Made by a program: the position numbers and the translations under genes | The notes under the pieces: generated by a model | Seen by the model: only the letters and a program-made list of their open reading frames with translations | What the model was told of the DNA's origin: nothing | Databases searched by the model: none | NCBI GenBank assembly: GCA_023404715.1 | Contig: JAEYAR010000175.1 | Span: forward strand, 1-58,220 | DNA length: 58,220 nt | From: Bacillota bacterium | GTDB lineage: Bacteria; Bacillota; Clostridia; Christensenellales; Aristaeellaceae | Reading direction: 5' to 3' | Shown: one piece after another, positions 22,495 to 31,342 of the stretch | How the letters are laid out: the number at the start of each line of letters is the position of its first letter | Numbering within the stretch: the stretch's first letter is position 1

Positions 22495-23307
22495 CTATGC
22501 CTGCGGGGCGCCGGGGAGCATTTCCGCCTCCGTCGGCGGACGCAGGCTGAAGGAGATCATGCCCTGTTCGCTTTCGCCCTGCCAGTAATCGGTGTAGAGG
22601 TCGAACTCCAGGTGCAGCAGCCCGTCTTCGTGTACAAGGGCCTGCCAATCGTACGATTCGGAATCCGTAAAGCCCGTGCTGATGCGCATGACGAAGCTAT
22701 CCCCCTGAGAGAGCCAGTCGCTTTCCCAGGTATACAGCGGCGTCTGTTCGCCGGCGGGGTCGACGGCGGAGATGCGGTAGCCGTCGTGGCACAGCAGCGC
22801 GCGCTTGCCCTCGGGCAGCCATTCGTCGATGGGCTTGGCGTCCGCCTCCGAGCCGCCGGGGAAGACCCAATCGCTGTGCTCACCGTCCGTGCCCAGCTCC
22901 TGCCCGTAGAGCAGCGCGTCCTTAGCCGGGTCGGCGGCTTCGACGCGGATGGCAAAGTGCAGCTGGCCGCCCAGCCACATGGCCTCGGTCACCTGTGCGC
23001 GCACGGCCTTGAGCGTGCAGCTTTGCTGCTCGACCTTGAGCACGTGGTCCGTTACGTCCTGCTCGCTGATCGCCGGGCCCTCGAGCAAATGCCAACCTTT
23101 GCGCGCAAAGTCGCCAAGGCCGATCGCCGCCGCGGCGGCGACAGTGCCCACCAGCGCGAGCGCGACGCCGACGGCCAGCGAACGGCGCAGGGCGGGCGCG
23201 CGCCTGACAAAGGGTTTTTCCTCCAGGCGGGAGGCCGCGCGCTCGAGCGCTTCGTGAAATGCCTTCGGGGCGGGCGGGAATGCGTCCTTTAAATCTTTGG
23301 GTTTCAT
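22495..23307 (-). CDS. Membrane-anchored anti-sigma-like protein (DUF4179-type layout)
   Basis: 270 residues. A cytoplasmic N-terminus (about 44 residues, acidic and basic helices), one membrane segment (LAVGVALALVGTVAAAAAIG) and an extracellular domain (VEQQSCTLKAVRAQVTEAMW, FVMRISTGFTDSESYDW). It starts 25 bases after the ECF sigma gene, which is the usual place of an anti-sigma factor that holds its sigma at the membrane. The extracellular part resembles DUF4179 proteins only in layout. No zinc HxxxCxxC motif is seen in the cytoplasmic part. Confidence 0.65.
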   Translation of the reverse strand: MKPKDLKDAFPPAPKAFHEALERAASRLEEKPFVRRAPALRRSLAVGVALALVGTVAAAAAIGLGDFARKGWHLLEGPAISEQDVTDHVLKVEQQSCTLKAVRAQVTEAMWLGGQLHFAIRVEAADPAKDALLYGQELGTDGEHSDWVFPGGSEADAKPIDEWLPEGKRALLCHDGYRISAVDPAGEQTPLYTWESDWLSQGDSFVMRISTGFTDSESYDWQALVHEDGLLHLEFDLYTDYWQGESEQGMISFSLRPPTEAEMLPGAPQA

Positions 23308-23332
23308 CGTTTTGGTCTCCTTTCGTCGCTGT

Positions 23333-23794
23333 TTACGCTTCCAGTTCGAGGCGCAGGCGTTTGCGCGCCGCGTGCAGCCTGTATTTCACCGTGCCCACGG
23401 GCGCGTGCGTCATGCGGGCGATCTCTTCTAGCGAAAACCCCTCGATGTAGTGCAGCACTACGGGCAGGCGCAGCTTGGGTGGCAGCGCCGCCAGCGCCTC
23501 GCGCACGTCGGGATTGGGGGGCGGCGCTTGCGCGTAGCGCGCCTGGGGATCCTCCTCCAGCACGATGCGGCCCATCTGGCGCTGTAGGCTGTGGCACACG
23601 TTGATGAGGATGCGCGTGAGCCACGTCTGGAAATAGGCGTCCTCTCGCAGCGTTTCCCGGTGCTGCCAGGCGCGGGCGACCGCCTCCTGCACGGCGTCCG
23701 CGCAGTCTGCATCGCGGCGCAGAATCGTTCTGGACACGCGATAGAGCATTTGCTCGCTCGCAAGCAGCCTACGGGTGAATTCATCCTTGTCCAT
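23333..23794 (-). CDS. ECF RNA polymerase sigma factor
   Basis: 153 residues from the ATG at 23794, eleven bases after AGAGAGG; further upstream starts lack ribosome sites. Region 2 (ADCADAVQEAVARAWQHRET, FQTWLTRILINVCHSL) and region 4 (LPPKLRLPVVLHYIEGFSLE, MTHAPVGTVKYRLHAARKRL) are intact. It forms an operon with the membrane protein that follows and is divergent from a serine hydrolase gene. The signal is unknown; envelope stress is typical. Confidence 0.88.
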   Translation of the reverse strand: MDKDEFTRRLLASEQMLYRVSRTILRRDADCADAVQEAVARAWQHRETLREDAYFQTWLTRILINVCHSLQRQMGRIVLEEDPQARYAQAPPPNPDVREALAALPPKLRLPVVLHYIEGFSLEEIARMTHAPVGTVKYRLHAARKRLRLELEA

Positions 23795-23889
23795 GCGGCA
23801 CATCTGCCTCTCTTTTTCGCTTTTCAAAACGTTAGACGCGCTTTCAGCTGAAAAGGTTGGGCGCTTTAAAATAAAAGGAGGATATTGTG

Positions 23890-24831
23890 ATGGAAGCCTT
23901 GTTAAATGCATTTGTCCGGCGCGTGGAGATGGAAGCCCTACAGGTGGAGGGCATCGCCGCGGCGGACGAAAAGCGGGTCTTTTACGAGCGCCGATTTGCG
24001 CCGGACCTCGCGCGCTGCATCTATTCGCACACGAAGAGCTACATGGCCATGGCCGCGGGCATGGCGATTGCAGACGGCGCGCTGGATTTAGACGCGCGCC
24101 TGACGGAATGCTTCCCGGAGTCGGCGCCGGAGGATGCGCCCGGGAGCCTACACGAGATTACGCTGCGCCACCTGCTCACCATGTCCAGCGGCTTTGGCAA
24201 GGCGTATTTGATGATCCGCGAGCGCAGGCAGGGCGAGGGCACGCCGGACTACGTCCGTTACATGCTCTCTCGCCCCATGCGCAAGGCGCCGGGGACGGCG
24301 TTTGATTATTCGACCGCCGACAGCGTGCTCGCCGGGCGCATGATCGAGCGAAAGACGGGCCAGAACCTCCTTGAATACCTGTACGAGCGGCTGTTTGCGC
24401 CGCTGGGGCAGGGGCTTCCCGTCTGGGAGTGCTGCCCCAAGGGCCATCCGAACGGCGGAAGCGGGCTATTCATGCGGTTGACGGACATGATGCGCCTGGG
24501 CCAGCTTTGCCTGGCGGAGGGGAAATGGCAGGGCGCGCAGCTCGTAGAGCCGGAGTGGATCCGTCAGGCGACGCAGGCCCAGATCGATACGCCTCCGGTG
24601 GCGGAGGACGGGCGCGAGGAGACGCGGGTCGAAAACCTATGGCGCTGCGGATACGGCTATCAGTTCTGGCGCTCTCCCTACCCGCAATCTTACCGCGCCG
24701 ACGGCGCCTTTGGCCAGATCACGACGGTGCTGCCCAAGCGCGGGTTGGTGGTGGCGGTGCAATGCCCCGAGACGGGGGATTTCGCCAAAGTGCGCCGCGC
24801 GCTGCACGAAGAGGTTCTTTCGAGGCTGTGA
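23890..24831 (+). CDS. Serine hydrolase of the beta-lactamase/penicillin-binding class C family
   Basis: 313 residues from the ATG at 23890, seven bases after AAAGGAGG; a GTG right before it is possible. No signal peptide. The S-x-x-K motif reads SHTKSYMA (Ser about 46), the Tyr motif YSTADS replaces the usual Y-x-N, and DGAFGQ stands for the third (K/H)-x-G box. Such enzymes act as esterases, D-aminopeptidases or transacylases, rarely as true beta-lactamases. It is divergent from the ECF sigma/anti-sigma pair and could belong to its regulon. Confidence 0.8.
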   Translation: MEALLNAFVRRVEMEALQVEGIAAADEKRVFYERRFAPDLARCIYSHTKSYMAMAAGMAIADGALDLDARLTECFPESAPEDAPGSLHEITLRHLLTMSSGFGKAYLMIRERRQGEGTPDYVRYMLSRPMRKAPGTAFDYSTADSVLAGRMIERKTGQNLLEYLYERLFAPLGQGLPVWECCPKGHPNGGSGLFMRLTDMMRLGQLCLAEGKWQGAQLVEPEWIRQATQAQIDTPPVAEDGREETRVENLWRCGYGYQFWRSPYPQSYRADGAFGQITTVLPKRGLVVAVQCPETGDFAKVRRALHEEVLSRL

Positions 24832-24866
24832 AGCCGGATGGCAGCCCAATATATGACAACGAATGC

Positions 24867-24895
24867 TTGCAAGCTTTGTGAGAAAATGGTATAAT
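24867..24895 (+). promoter_or_regulatory. Promoter of the diguanylate cyclase gene
   Basis: TTGCAA, 17 bases, TATAAT (24890-24895), leaving a leader of about 110 bases. Confidence 0.75.
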
Positions 24896-25011
24896 GGGGT
24901 GCGTGCATTCATATATAGTATAGCTGCAAATCCGGAAAGCTAGAGTGTTCGCCTGCGCCGGGTTTGTTTGCGTTCGGTGGCAATATTGAAGGCACAAAGG
25001 AGGGAAGGCGT

Positions 25012-26841
25012 ATGCGGCGAAGGGATAAAAAACGCACGCTGGCGCTCTTCATCATCTGCCTCGTGCTATTTCTCGCCGCGGTCGGCGGCGTTTTTTTCTG
25101 GCAAAGCAAGTTGCTTAACGAGAAATTCGACCAGCTCGTATTGGAGAGCCTGTCGTCCTACACCCAATCACAGGGCAGTCAGGCGCGCAGCCTGGTAACG
25201 GATTTACAAAACCGCCTGGCTAGCATCGCGGCTTTGATCGAAACGTCCGACTTGCCGCCCGAGGGCGAGTGGTTAGACGTCTTTCTGCTGGAGGTAAGCA
25301 TGCGGAGCGATACGTACACGATCGATTACTTGACGGCTGAGAGCATGGCGGTTGGGCTCATCTCGGACGCTACGGAAGCGCCCGACCTGCGCGTGCTGTC
25401 GCAGCTGATGGACGGGCGCGGCGTCGTATCGGACATCCGTTATTCCGAGCGGCTCGGGGGATTATTCGTCTTTTCGGTCGCAGAGCCCGTGATCAGTAAA
25501 GGACAGGTCATCGGCGCGCTGCGCAGCCGGTTAAACGCCACGGCGCTGACGAATGTATCCTATGACGGCGCGCTCTTGCAAAACATACGCTCCGTCGTGG
25601 TCAATGCTGGCGGCGATGTGCTGTTCGAAGGCGTGGAGCAGCCCGTAAGCGCCAATCTATTCGAGGGAATGCGATCGCACGGCATCGATGAGCGGCTGAT
25701 CGATGAGATGGAGCGGCGTTTTCGCTATTCGGACACGGCGGTGGGCCGGTTTCACGCAAAGGGCGCGGGCTTCTTCTTGGCCTCGGAGCCTGTAGGCTAT
25801 AACGGCTGGCATATCGTCAACTTTGTGCTGGCGCAGGACGTTTTGCTGCATACGAACCTGATCTTGGGCACAGTCGTAAGCACGGGCATCACGCTGATCC
25901 TGCTCACGACGGCGCTGAGCATTGCCGTCACAGGGGTGTTGCTGCGCCGTAAACAGCAGTTGAGCGTTGAAATGCGCCGCTACGCGGTGCTTTCGCGGTT
26001 TTCCGATACCGTACTTTTCGAATATCATGCCGGAACGGATACAGTGGAGTTCACCCCGAACGCGCGCACGCTGCTTTCACTGCCCACCCTGCGCATCAAA
26101 GGGGTTACGGACGAGGCGGTCGCCATGCCGCTGCTGCACCCCGACGATCGCGAGGAGCTGCGCCGCGCCTTCGGCAGTGCCGCGGCGGACGACGAGCAGC
26201 TGCACGAAACACAGCTGCGGTTGCAGGATAAGGGCGGGGCATACCGCTGGTTCGGCTGTCAGTACAAGTATCTGTCCGGCGGGGAGGATAAGCTCGTGGT
26301 GGGCAAGCTGGTGGACATCACGGATCAGCGCGGTCGCGAGGCGCAGCTGCTCGACCAGGCGCGAAGGGACGTATTGACCGATGCGTACAACCGGGCGGGC
26401 GAACAGATCATCGAGAATAAAATCGCCCGGGGGGAGCGCGGACTACTCTTCATGATGGACGTAGACAGCTTCAAGCAAATCAACGACGCATACGGCCACG
26501 CGGCCGGGGACGAGCTGCTCGTCAAGGTCGGCGTCGCGCTTAAGGAAACATTCCGCGCAGGGGATATCGTCGCCCGGGTAGGCGGGGATGAGTTCGTCAT
26601 CTTTATCGCGGGCGTCGATGAAGCGGGCGTCGCCCGGCAGAAGGCGCGGGCGCTGCAGCAGCGGATCGGGCAGATCCGGCTGGAGGAACACCCGGATGCC
26701 GCTTTTTCGGTGAGCATCGGGATCGCCGCCTGCCCGCGACATGGGGATACCTATGCGCAGCTATATGCGGCGGCGGATCAGGCGATGTACACGGCCAAGC
26801 GCCGGGGCAAGCGGCAGTTCGCGCTCTTCGACGGACGTTGA
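25012..26841 (+). CDS. Membrane diguanylate cyclase with CACHE, PAS and GGDEF domains
   Basis: 609 residues from the ATG at 25012 after AAAGGAGGGAAGG. Order: membrane segment (about 9-30), an extracellular CACHE-like sensor to about 270, second membrane segment (LILGTVVSTGITLILLTTAL), a PAS domain (about 320-435, ending GKLVDITDQRGREAQLL), and GGDEF (about 450-605). The active loop is RVGGDEFVIF, and RAGD lies exactly five residues before it, the inhibitory I-site. It should make cyclic di-GMP in response to an external ligand and be product-inhibited. No EAL or PilZ gene is in the window, so the output is unknown. Confidence 0.9.
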   Translation: MRRRDKKRTLALFIICLVLFLAAVGGVFFWQSKLLNEKFDQLVLESLSSYTQSQGSQARSLVTDLQNRLASIAALIETSDLPPEGEWLDVFLLEVSMRSDTYTIDYLTAESMAVGLISDATEAPDLRVLSQLMDGRGVVSDIRYSERLGGLFVFSVAEPVISKGQVIGALRSRLNATALTNVSYDGALLQNIRSVVVNAGGDVLFEGVEQPVSANLFEGMRSHGIDERLIDEMERRFRYSDTAVGRFHAKGAGFFLASEPVGYNGWHIVNFVLAQDVLLHTNLILGTVVSTGITLILLTTALSIAVTGVLLRRKQQLSVEMRRYAVLSRFSDTVLFEYHAGTDTVEFTPNARTLLSLPTLRIKGVTDEAVAMPLLHPDDREELRRAFGSAAADDEQLHETQLRLQDKGGAYRWFGCQYKYLSGGEDKLVVGKLVDITDQRGREAQLLDQARRDVLTDAYNRAGEQIIENKIARGERGLLFMMDVDSFKQINDAYGHAAGDELLVKVGVALKETFRAGDIVARVGGDEFVIFIAGVDEAGVARQKARALQQRIGQIRLEEHPDAAFSVSIGIAACPRHGDTYAQLYAAADQAMYTAKRRGKRQFALFDGR

Positions 26842-26915
26842 GCGGGTGCTGGATAGGGCGAGCGCATAATCGGATCCTTTCTGTCCGCTTTTATGACATA
26901 TGCCGAAATCCGGTA

Positions 26916-26944
26916 TTGCCCTGGAAGGACAAAGGTGTTATAAT
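26916..26944 (+). promoter_or_regulatory. Promoter of the Tat-exported C_GCAxxG_C_C gene
   Basis: TTGCCC, 17 bases, TATAAT (26939-26944), 60 bases before the start. Confidence 0.7.
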
Positions 26945-27004
26945 GTTAACACACTGAAACAAGGCGGCGCGGTAGCCGCCCGAAATCGGAGGAGGAAGAT
27001 ATTT

Positions 27005-27664
27005 ATGCAGAACAATGAAAAGGTACAAAGCCGCCGTGAGTTTATGGCGACGGCCGGCAAGGTTTTCGCGGGCGCCGCGGCGCTGAGCGTTGCGAGCCCC
27101 CTGCTGGGCGCATACGACCGTGCGGTCGCTGAGGATACGGTATCCGCGCCGGAGCATCCGTTCAAGTACCAGAAGCTCGACCCGCAGGCGGCGCTGGAGC
27201 GCGGCTATAAGTCGTTCTACGAGCTGGGCGGCTGCGCCGCGGGCGCGTTCGACGCGATCATCGGCCAGCTGGCGGACGACGCGGGCTATCCGTTCAACCA
27301 GATCCCGGTGCGCATGTATGCCAACGGCGCTGCGGGCTACGGCGCGGCATCCCTGTGCGGCTCCCTGGGTGGCTGCGCGGGCGCGATCGCGCTGGTTTGC
27401 GAGCCGGCCGACGCCAAGGCCGTAACCGCCGAGCTGTTCGGATGGTATCGCGATCATGAGTTCCCGGCTTACGATCCGGACGGCAACGCGCCCACCAAGA
27501 CGGTTGCCAAGTCCGTGAACTGCGCCGATTCCGTCACCAAGTTCATGTCGGAAAACGGCATCAAGGAAATGAGCGATCCCAAGCGCCTTGCCCGCTGCGC
27601 GGCGGTCACCGGCGAAGCGGCCCAGAAGACCGTCGAGCTGCTCAACGCGCACTTTGGCCTGTAA
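27005..27664 (+). CDS. Tat-exported C_GCAxxG_C_C family redox-type protein
   Basis: 219 residues from the ATG at 27005 behind GGAGGAGGAAG. The N-terminus has the twin-Arg signal SRREFMATAGKVF, a hydrophobic stretch and an AEDT cleavage region. The mature part carries the family's Cys pattern: GGCAAGAFDAI, then SLCGSLGGCAGAI, later VNCADSV and ARCAAVTGEAA. These Cys residues suggest binding of an iron-sulfur cluster or heme-like cofactor, which would explain folding before export by Tat. No tatA/tatC or partner oxidoreductase is in the window. Function unknown; probable redox protein at the outer face of the membrane. Confidence 0.82.
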   Translation: MQNNEKVQSRREFMATAGKVFAGAAALSVASPLLGAYDRAVAEDTVSAPEHPFKYQKLDPQAALERGYKSFYELGGCAAGAFDAIIGQLADDAGYPFNQIPVRMYANGAAGYGAASLCGSLGGCAGAIALVCEPADAKAVTAELFGWYRDHEFPAYDPDGNAPTKTVAKSVNCADSVTKFMSENGIKEMSDPKRLARCAAVTGEAAQKTVELLNAHFGL

Positions 27665-27692
27665 GAACAACCTCAAAGGGAACATCGTAGCT

Positions 27693-27738
27693 GCGCCGCC
27701 GTACATTGGTATCAAACCATTGTGCGGCGGCGCTTTTT
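27693..27738 (+). terminator. Strong intrinsic terminator
   Basis: GCGCCGCCGTACA pairs with TGTGCGGCGGCGC (one G-T or mismatch) and is followed by TTTTT. Confidence 0.88.
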
Positions 27739-27751
27739 GACGCCTTGGCCG

Positions 27752-27780
27752 TTGCGCTCTCTCCCTAGGCGTGGTATAAT
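27752..27780 (+). promoter_or_regulatory. Promoter of the YczE/YitT-like gene
   Basis: TTGCGC, 17 bases, TATAAT (27775-27780). Confidence 0.6.
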
Positions 27781-27812
27781 CCAGAAAGCTTGCAAAGCTT
27801 GGAGGAAGCACG

Positions 27813-28472
27813 ATGAAGACGGCGGCGAAAAAGCTTTTGATGACCCTGGCGGGCCTTTTCATGATCGCCCTATATGTGAGCCTTTCCATGAAGGCGGATA
27901 TCGGCATCAGCGCCTATGACGCCCTGGCGCGCACGGCGGGTTTGGTTTCTGGGATGAGGATGGGAACCGCATCCATCCTGTTCAACACGCTGCTGGTCAT
28001 CGGGCAGGCGGTGATCCTGGGCAGGCGGACTCGGCCCAAGCTGCTCCTCCAGTTCATCATCATCTTTGGCTTCGGCCTGCTGGTCAACCTGATCTATTAC
28101 GAGCTGTTCGCCTCTTGGGAGCTGTCCGGCTACGGCTGGCGGGTGTTGGTGCTTTTCGCCGCCTTGGAATTGAAGGCGCTGGGGGTGCTGACGTTATTTC
28201 GGGCGGACTTTGTCTGCTGCCCGATCGACGGCTTTTCCATGGAGCTCAGTCGGAAGCTGGGGGTCAAATACGAAGGGGTTCGCCAGGCGGCGGAGGGGGT
28301 GAGCCTGGCGCTCATCTGCGCGATCACCCTGCTGTGCGGCTGCCGCTGGACCATCCGGGAGGGGACGATCGTGGACGCGGCGCTCATCGGGCCGCTGCTG
28401 TGGCTGAACAAGCGGCTGTTTCATAAGCTGGGCCTATCCGGCAGGGGCGGCGCGTCGGCGCAGGCGATGTAG
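27813..28472 (+). CDS. YczE/YitT-like integral membrane protein
   Basis: 219 residues, ATG behind GGAGG. Five membrane segments (LLMTLAGLFMIALYVSLSM, ILFNTLLVIGQAVILG, LLLQFIIIFGFGLLVNLIYY, WRVLVLFAALELKALGVLTL, GVSLALICAITLLCGC) with short loops. The KADIGISAYDALARTAG block after the first helix and CCPIDGFSMELSRKLG are typical of the YczE/YyaS family, related to YitT. Transport substrate unknown. Confidence 0.7.
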   Translation: MKTAAKKLLMTLAGLFMIALYVSLSMKADIGISAYDALARTAGLVSGMRMGTASILFNTLLVIGQAVILGRRTRPKLLLQFIIIFGFGLLVNLIYYELFASWELSGYGWRVLVLFAALELKALGVLTLFRADFVCCPIDGFSMELSRKLGVKYEGVRQAAEGVSLALICAITLLCGCRWTIREGTIVDAALIGPLLWLNKRLFHKLGLSGRGGASAQAM

Positions 28473-28526
28473 TTCCTGCGCAGGGCGTCGTCGCGGCCCC
28501 AGTGCAAGACATGAATATCAGGGGAA

Positions 28527-28556
28527 GGGCGTTGCCAAACGGCGACGCCCTGTTTT
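28527..28556 (+). terminator. Intrinsic terminator after the YczE-like gene
   Basis: GGGCGTTGCC pairs with GGCGACGCCC (one unpaired base) across AAAC, followed by TGTTTT. Confidence 0.8.
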
Positions 28557-28587
28557 GCGATCTAAAGGGCGGCGCATCGCTTGGAGC

Positions 28588-28616
28588 TTGTATTGTTCGA
28601 GCACAGGAATTATAAT
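28588..28616 (+). promoter_or_regulatory. Promoter of the two-component/ABC operon
   Basis: TTGTAT, 17 bases, TATAAT (28611-28616). The leader to the response regulator start is about 195 bases; apart from this promoter and the terminator before it, 28473-28817 holds nothing else I can identify. Confidence 0.65.
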
Positions 28617-28817
28617 GTGTTTGTTAAAGGCGCGGCAAAGAATAAATGCATTTGAAAGAAGCTGGCGAGAAATGGGGCGTACCCCCGCGGCGGGTAAAAT
28701 ATTATTGCGCCGGCGGCCGTATCCCCGGGGCTGTGAAGATGGCGACGATCTGGCTTATCCCCAAGGATGCGCAAAAGCCGATTGACGGCAGACCGAAATA
28801 GGGAAAGGATCAAAAAT

Positions 28818-29504
28818 ATGAGCAATCTATTGCTTCTTGAAGATGATTTGAGCTTGATTCATGGGCTTACTTTTGCATTTCAAAAACAAGGCTTTGTATT
28901 GGCGATTGCAAGGACGCTCAAAGAAGCGGACACGTTGTGGGCGAAGGGTAAATATGATTTGCTGGTTTTGGATGTATCGTTGCCAGACGGAACCGGCTTT
29001 ACATTTTGCCAAAAAGTGCGGCAGGTTTCCAATGTGCCGATCATCTTTTTAACCGCTTCCGATGAGGAAATGAACATCATAATGGGGCTGGACATTGGCG
29101 GTGATGATTATATTACAAAACCGTTCAAGTTGGGCGTGCTTGTGTCAAGAATCAACGCCCTGCTTCGGCGGGCAAAGGGCTTTCATTCAGTGGGCACAGA
29201 GCTGCAATCAAATGGGGTGAAGGTGCTTTTGTTGCAGGGACAGGCGTTCAAAAACGGACAACCTCTTGATTTGACTGCCGCAGAATACAAGCTGCTCTGC
29301 CTGTTTATGAAGAACCCGAATGTGGTGCTCACCAAGGAACGGATTTTGGATAAGCTATGGGATTGCGAGGGCAATTATATTGACGGCAGCACCCTCACCG
29401 TATATATGCGGCGGCTGCGAATGAAAGTGGAGGACAATCCAAGCGAGCCGCAAATGCTCCTGACCGTCCGGCGTATGGGCTATAAGTGGAATGTCATGAA
29501 TTGA
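28818..29504 (+). CDS. OmpR/PhoB-type response regulator
   Basis: 228 residues from the ATG at 28818 (upstream in-frame ATG at 28767 has no ribosome site). Receiver domain: acidic pair in LLLEDDLS, phospho-acceptor Asp in DLLVLDVSLPDGTG, switch Thr in IFLTAS and Lys in YITKPFKLGVL. Winged-helix domain from about 130 (LDLTAAEYKLLCLFMKNPNV, LTVYMRRLRMKVEDNP). It pairs with the kinase that starts eight bases after its stop. The block 28.8-33.7 kb is clearly AT-richer than the genes on each side, a sign of transfer. It probably activates the ABC transporter genes downstream. Confidence 0.92.
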   Translation: MSNLLLLEDDLSLIHGLTFAFQKQGFVLAIARTLKEADTLWAKGKYDLLVLDVSLPDGTGFTFCQKVRQVSNVPIIFLTASDEEMNIIMGLDIGGDDYITKPFKLGVLVSRINALLRRAKGFHSVGTELQSNGVKVLLLQGQAFKNGQPLDLTAAEYKLLCLFMKNPNVVLTKERILDKLWDCEGNYIDGSTLTVYMRRLRMKVEDNPSEPQMLLTVRRMGYKWNVMN

Positions 29505-29512
29505 GGCGGCAT

Positions 29513-30550
29513 ATGAAACTATTTACAAACAGAGATATTAAACATTTTTTCCTTACCATATCGCTTGTTTGGGCCGTTTTTCTTTTGGTGGCCGAGGGTT
29601 CCGTCTGGCTGCTCTACCGCGACTTATCCCTGTGGCTACTGTTTATTTTTCTACTGGCAGCGGCGGCGGTATGGGCGGTATGCCTCTTCTATTTTTACAG
29701 ACAAAATAGAATCATGGAATACGCAGTATCACAGATCAACGCTTATCTTGACGGGGATGTGAACGCCCGGATTGACTGTGACAACGAGGGGGAGCTATAT
29801 CGGCTGTTCCACTCTATAAACTCATTAGCTGCGGTCTTAAATGCGCATGCGTCGAATGAATTGCGGGAAAAGGAATTTTTGAAAAACACCATATCTGATA
29901 TTTCCCACCAGCTTAAAACGCCATTGGCTGCCCTGAATATTTACAATGGTCTGCTGCAAGAGGAAGCGGAGGAATTGTCCACAGTGAAAGAGTTTGCCGC
30001 ATTATCGGAGCAGGAGCTTGACCGCATTGAAACGCTGGTACAAAACCTGTTGAAGATCGCCAAACTGGACGCCGGTTCTATCTTGATTGAAAAAGCTATG
30101 GAGAACGTAGCGGATATGATGCGGGACGTTGAACTGCATTTCTTATACAGGGCCAGACAGGAACAAAAAAGAATTGTCCTGTCTGGCGCTGATGGCATAT
30201 CGCTTTTCTGTGACCGTGACTGGCTAATCGAGGCTATAGACAATATCGTAAAAAATGCCCTCGACCATACAGAAAAAGGCGATACCGTCTCTATCGAATG
30301 GCATGCACTCTCGTCCGCCGTCCAGATTTCCGTTAAAGACAATGGCTGTGGCATCCACCCAGAAGATTTGCACCATATTTTCAAACGATTTTACCGCAGC
30401 CAGTTTTCCAAAGACAAACAGGGGATTGGGTTGGGCCTATCTCTTTCAAAAGCAATTATTGAAGCGCATAGCGGCACGATTGAGGTTGATAGCGAGTTGG
30501 AGAAAGGGACGACGATCACAATGAACTTTTTCATTCCTACAAAATTGTAG
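29513..30550 (+). CDS. Intramembrane-sensing-type histidine kinase
   Basis: 345 residues from the ATG at 29513 after GAGGCGG. Two membrane segments (about 12-32 and 36-58) are joined by only a few residues, so there is no extracellular sensor. This is the plan of BceS-like kinases that learn of antimicrobial peptides through an associated ABC transporter. Then a HAMP-like linker, the phospho-His in DISHQLKTPLAAL, and the ATPase with NIVKNALDH, DNGCGIHPE and GIGLGLSLSK. Adjacent genes are its regulator and a MacB/FtsX-type transporter, which fits a sensing-and-detoxification module. Confidence 0.88.
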   Translation: MKLFTNRDIKHFFLTISLVWAVFLLVAEGSVWLLYRDLSLWLLFIFLLAAAAVWAVCLFYFYRQNRIMEYAVSQINAYLDGDVNARIDCDNEGELYRLFHSINSLAAVLNAHASNELREKEFLKNTISDISHQLKTPLAALNIYNGLLQEEAEELSTVKEFAALSEQELDRIETLVQNLLKIAKLDAGSILIEKAMENVADMMRDVELHFLYRARQEQKRIVLSGADGISLFCDRDWLIEAIDNIVKNALDHTEKGDTVSIEWHALSSAVQISVKDNGCGIHPEDLHHIFKRFYRSQFSKDKQGIGLGLSLSKAIIEAHSGTIEVDSELEKGTTITMNFFIPTKL

Positions 30551-30658
30551 GCTTAGAGTAGGGTTACAGTAATATTCGGGTGCTACTCTTTCATGCATAG
30601 GCAGTGATAACAAAAGCGTCTGTCTGTATAGCAAAACCGTCGAGAAAGAGGTGCCAAG

Positions 30659-31342
30659 ATGAACTTATTAGAGGTCAACGAACTTTGTAAGACTTATGGC
30701 AGCGGGGACACCGCTGTACAGGCATTAAAAAACGTCAGCTTTTCCGTCCCCAAAGGCGAGTATGTGGCGATTGTCGGCGAGTCCGGTTCCGGCAAAAGCA
30801 CGCTCCTGAATATGATCGGCGCACTGGACACGCCCACGTCGGGAAAGGTAATCGTCGATGGGAAAGATGTTTTTTCCATGAATGACCGAAAGCTGACCGT
30901 CTTCCGGCGCAGAAATATCGGCTTTATCTTTCAGGCGTTCAATCTTGTGCCGGAGCTAAGCGTAGAGCAGAATATCATTTTTCCGATGCTGCTGGATTAT
31001 CAGAAGCCGAACAAAAAGTATCTGGAAGATCTGCTTACGGTGCTGAATCTGCAAGAGCGCCGGAACCACCTGCCGAGCCAGCTCTCCGGCGGTCAGCAGC
31101 AAAGGGTAGCCATAGGGCGAGCGCTGATTACCCGACCATCCCTGATTCTTGCGGATGAACCGACCGGCAATCTGGACAGCCAAAACAGCAGAGAGGTTAT
31201 CGCCCTGTTAAAAGAGGCATCAAAAAAATATGAGCAGACCATCATTATGATTACGCATAACCGCGGCATCGCGCAAGCGGCCGACCGGGTATTGCAGGTA
31301 TCGGATGGTGTAATGACCGATTTTGGGAGGTGCAGGGATTGA
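30659..31342 (+). CDS. ABC transporter ATPase, LolD/MacB/BceA type
   Basis: 227 residues. Walker A GESGSGKSTL, Q-loop IFQAFNLVPELS, signature LSGGQQQRVAIGRAL, Walker B LILADEPTGNLD, switch His ITHNRG. It is the ATPase of the FtsX-like permease whose start overlaps its stop by four bases (TTGA). Such pairs do not transport in the usual way but drive mechanical release of lipopeptides or antimicrobial peptides from the membrane. The 108 bases before the start contain no clear promoter. Confidence 0.92.
   Translation: MNLLEVNELCKTYGSGDTAVQALKNVSFSVPKGEYVAIVGESGSGKSTLLNMIGALDTPTSGKVIVDGKDVFSMNDRKLTVFRRRNIGFIFQAFNLVPELSVEQNIIFPMLLDYQKPNKKYLEDLLTVLNLQERRNHLPSQLSGGQQQRVAIGRALITRPSLILADEPTGNLDSQNSREVIALLKEASKKYEQTIIMITHNRGIAQAADRVLQVSDGVMTDFGRCRD

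Noticed and set aside
26891..27907. 338-codon minus-strand ORF
   Set aside because: Runs through the Tat-exported protein gene and across its terminator and the next promoter; no domain or ribosome site.
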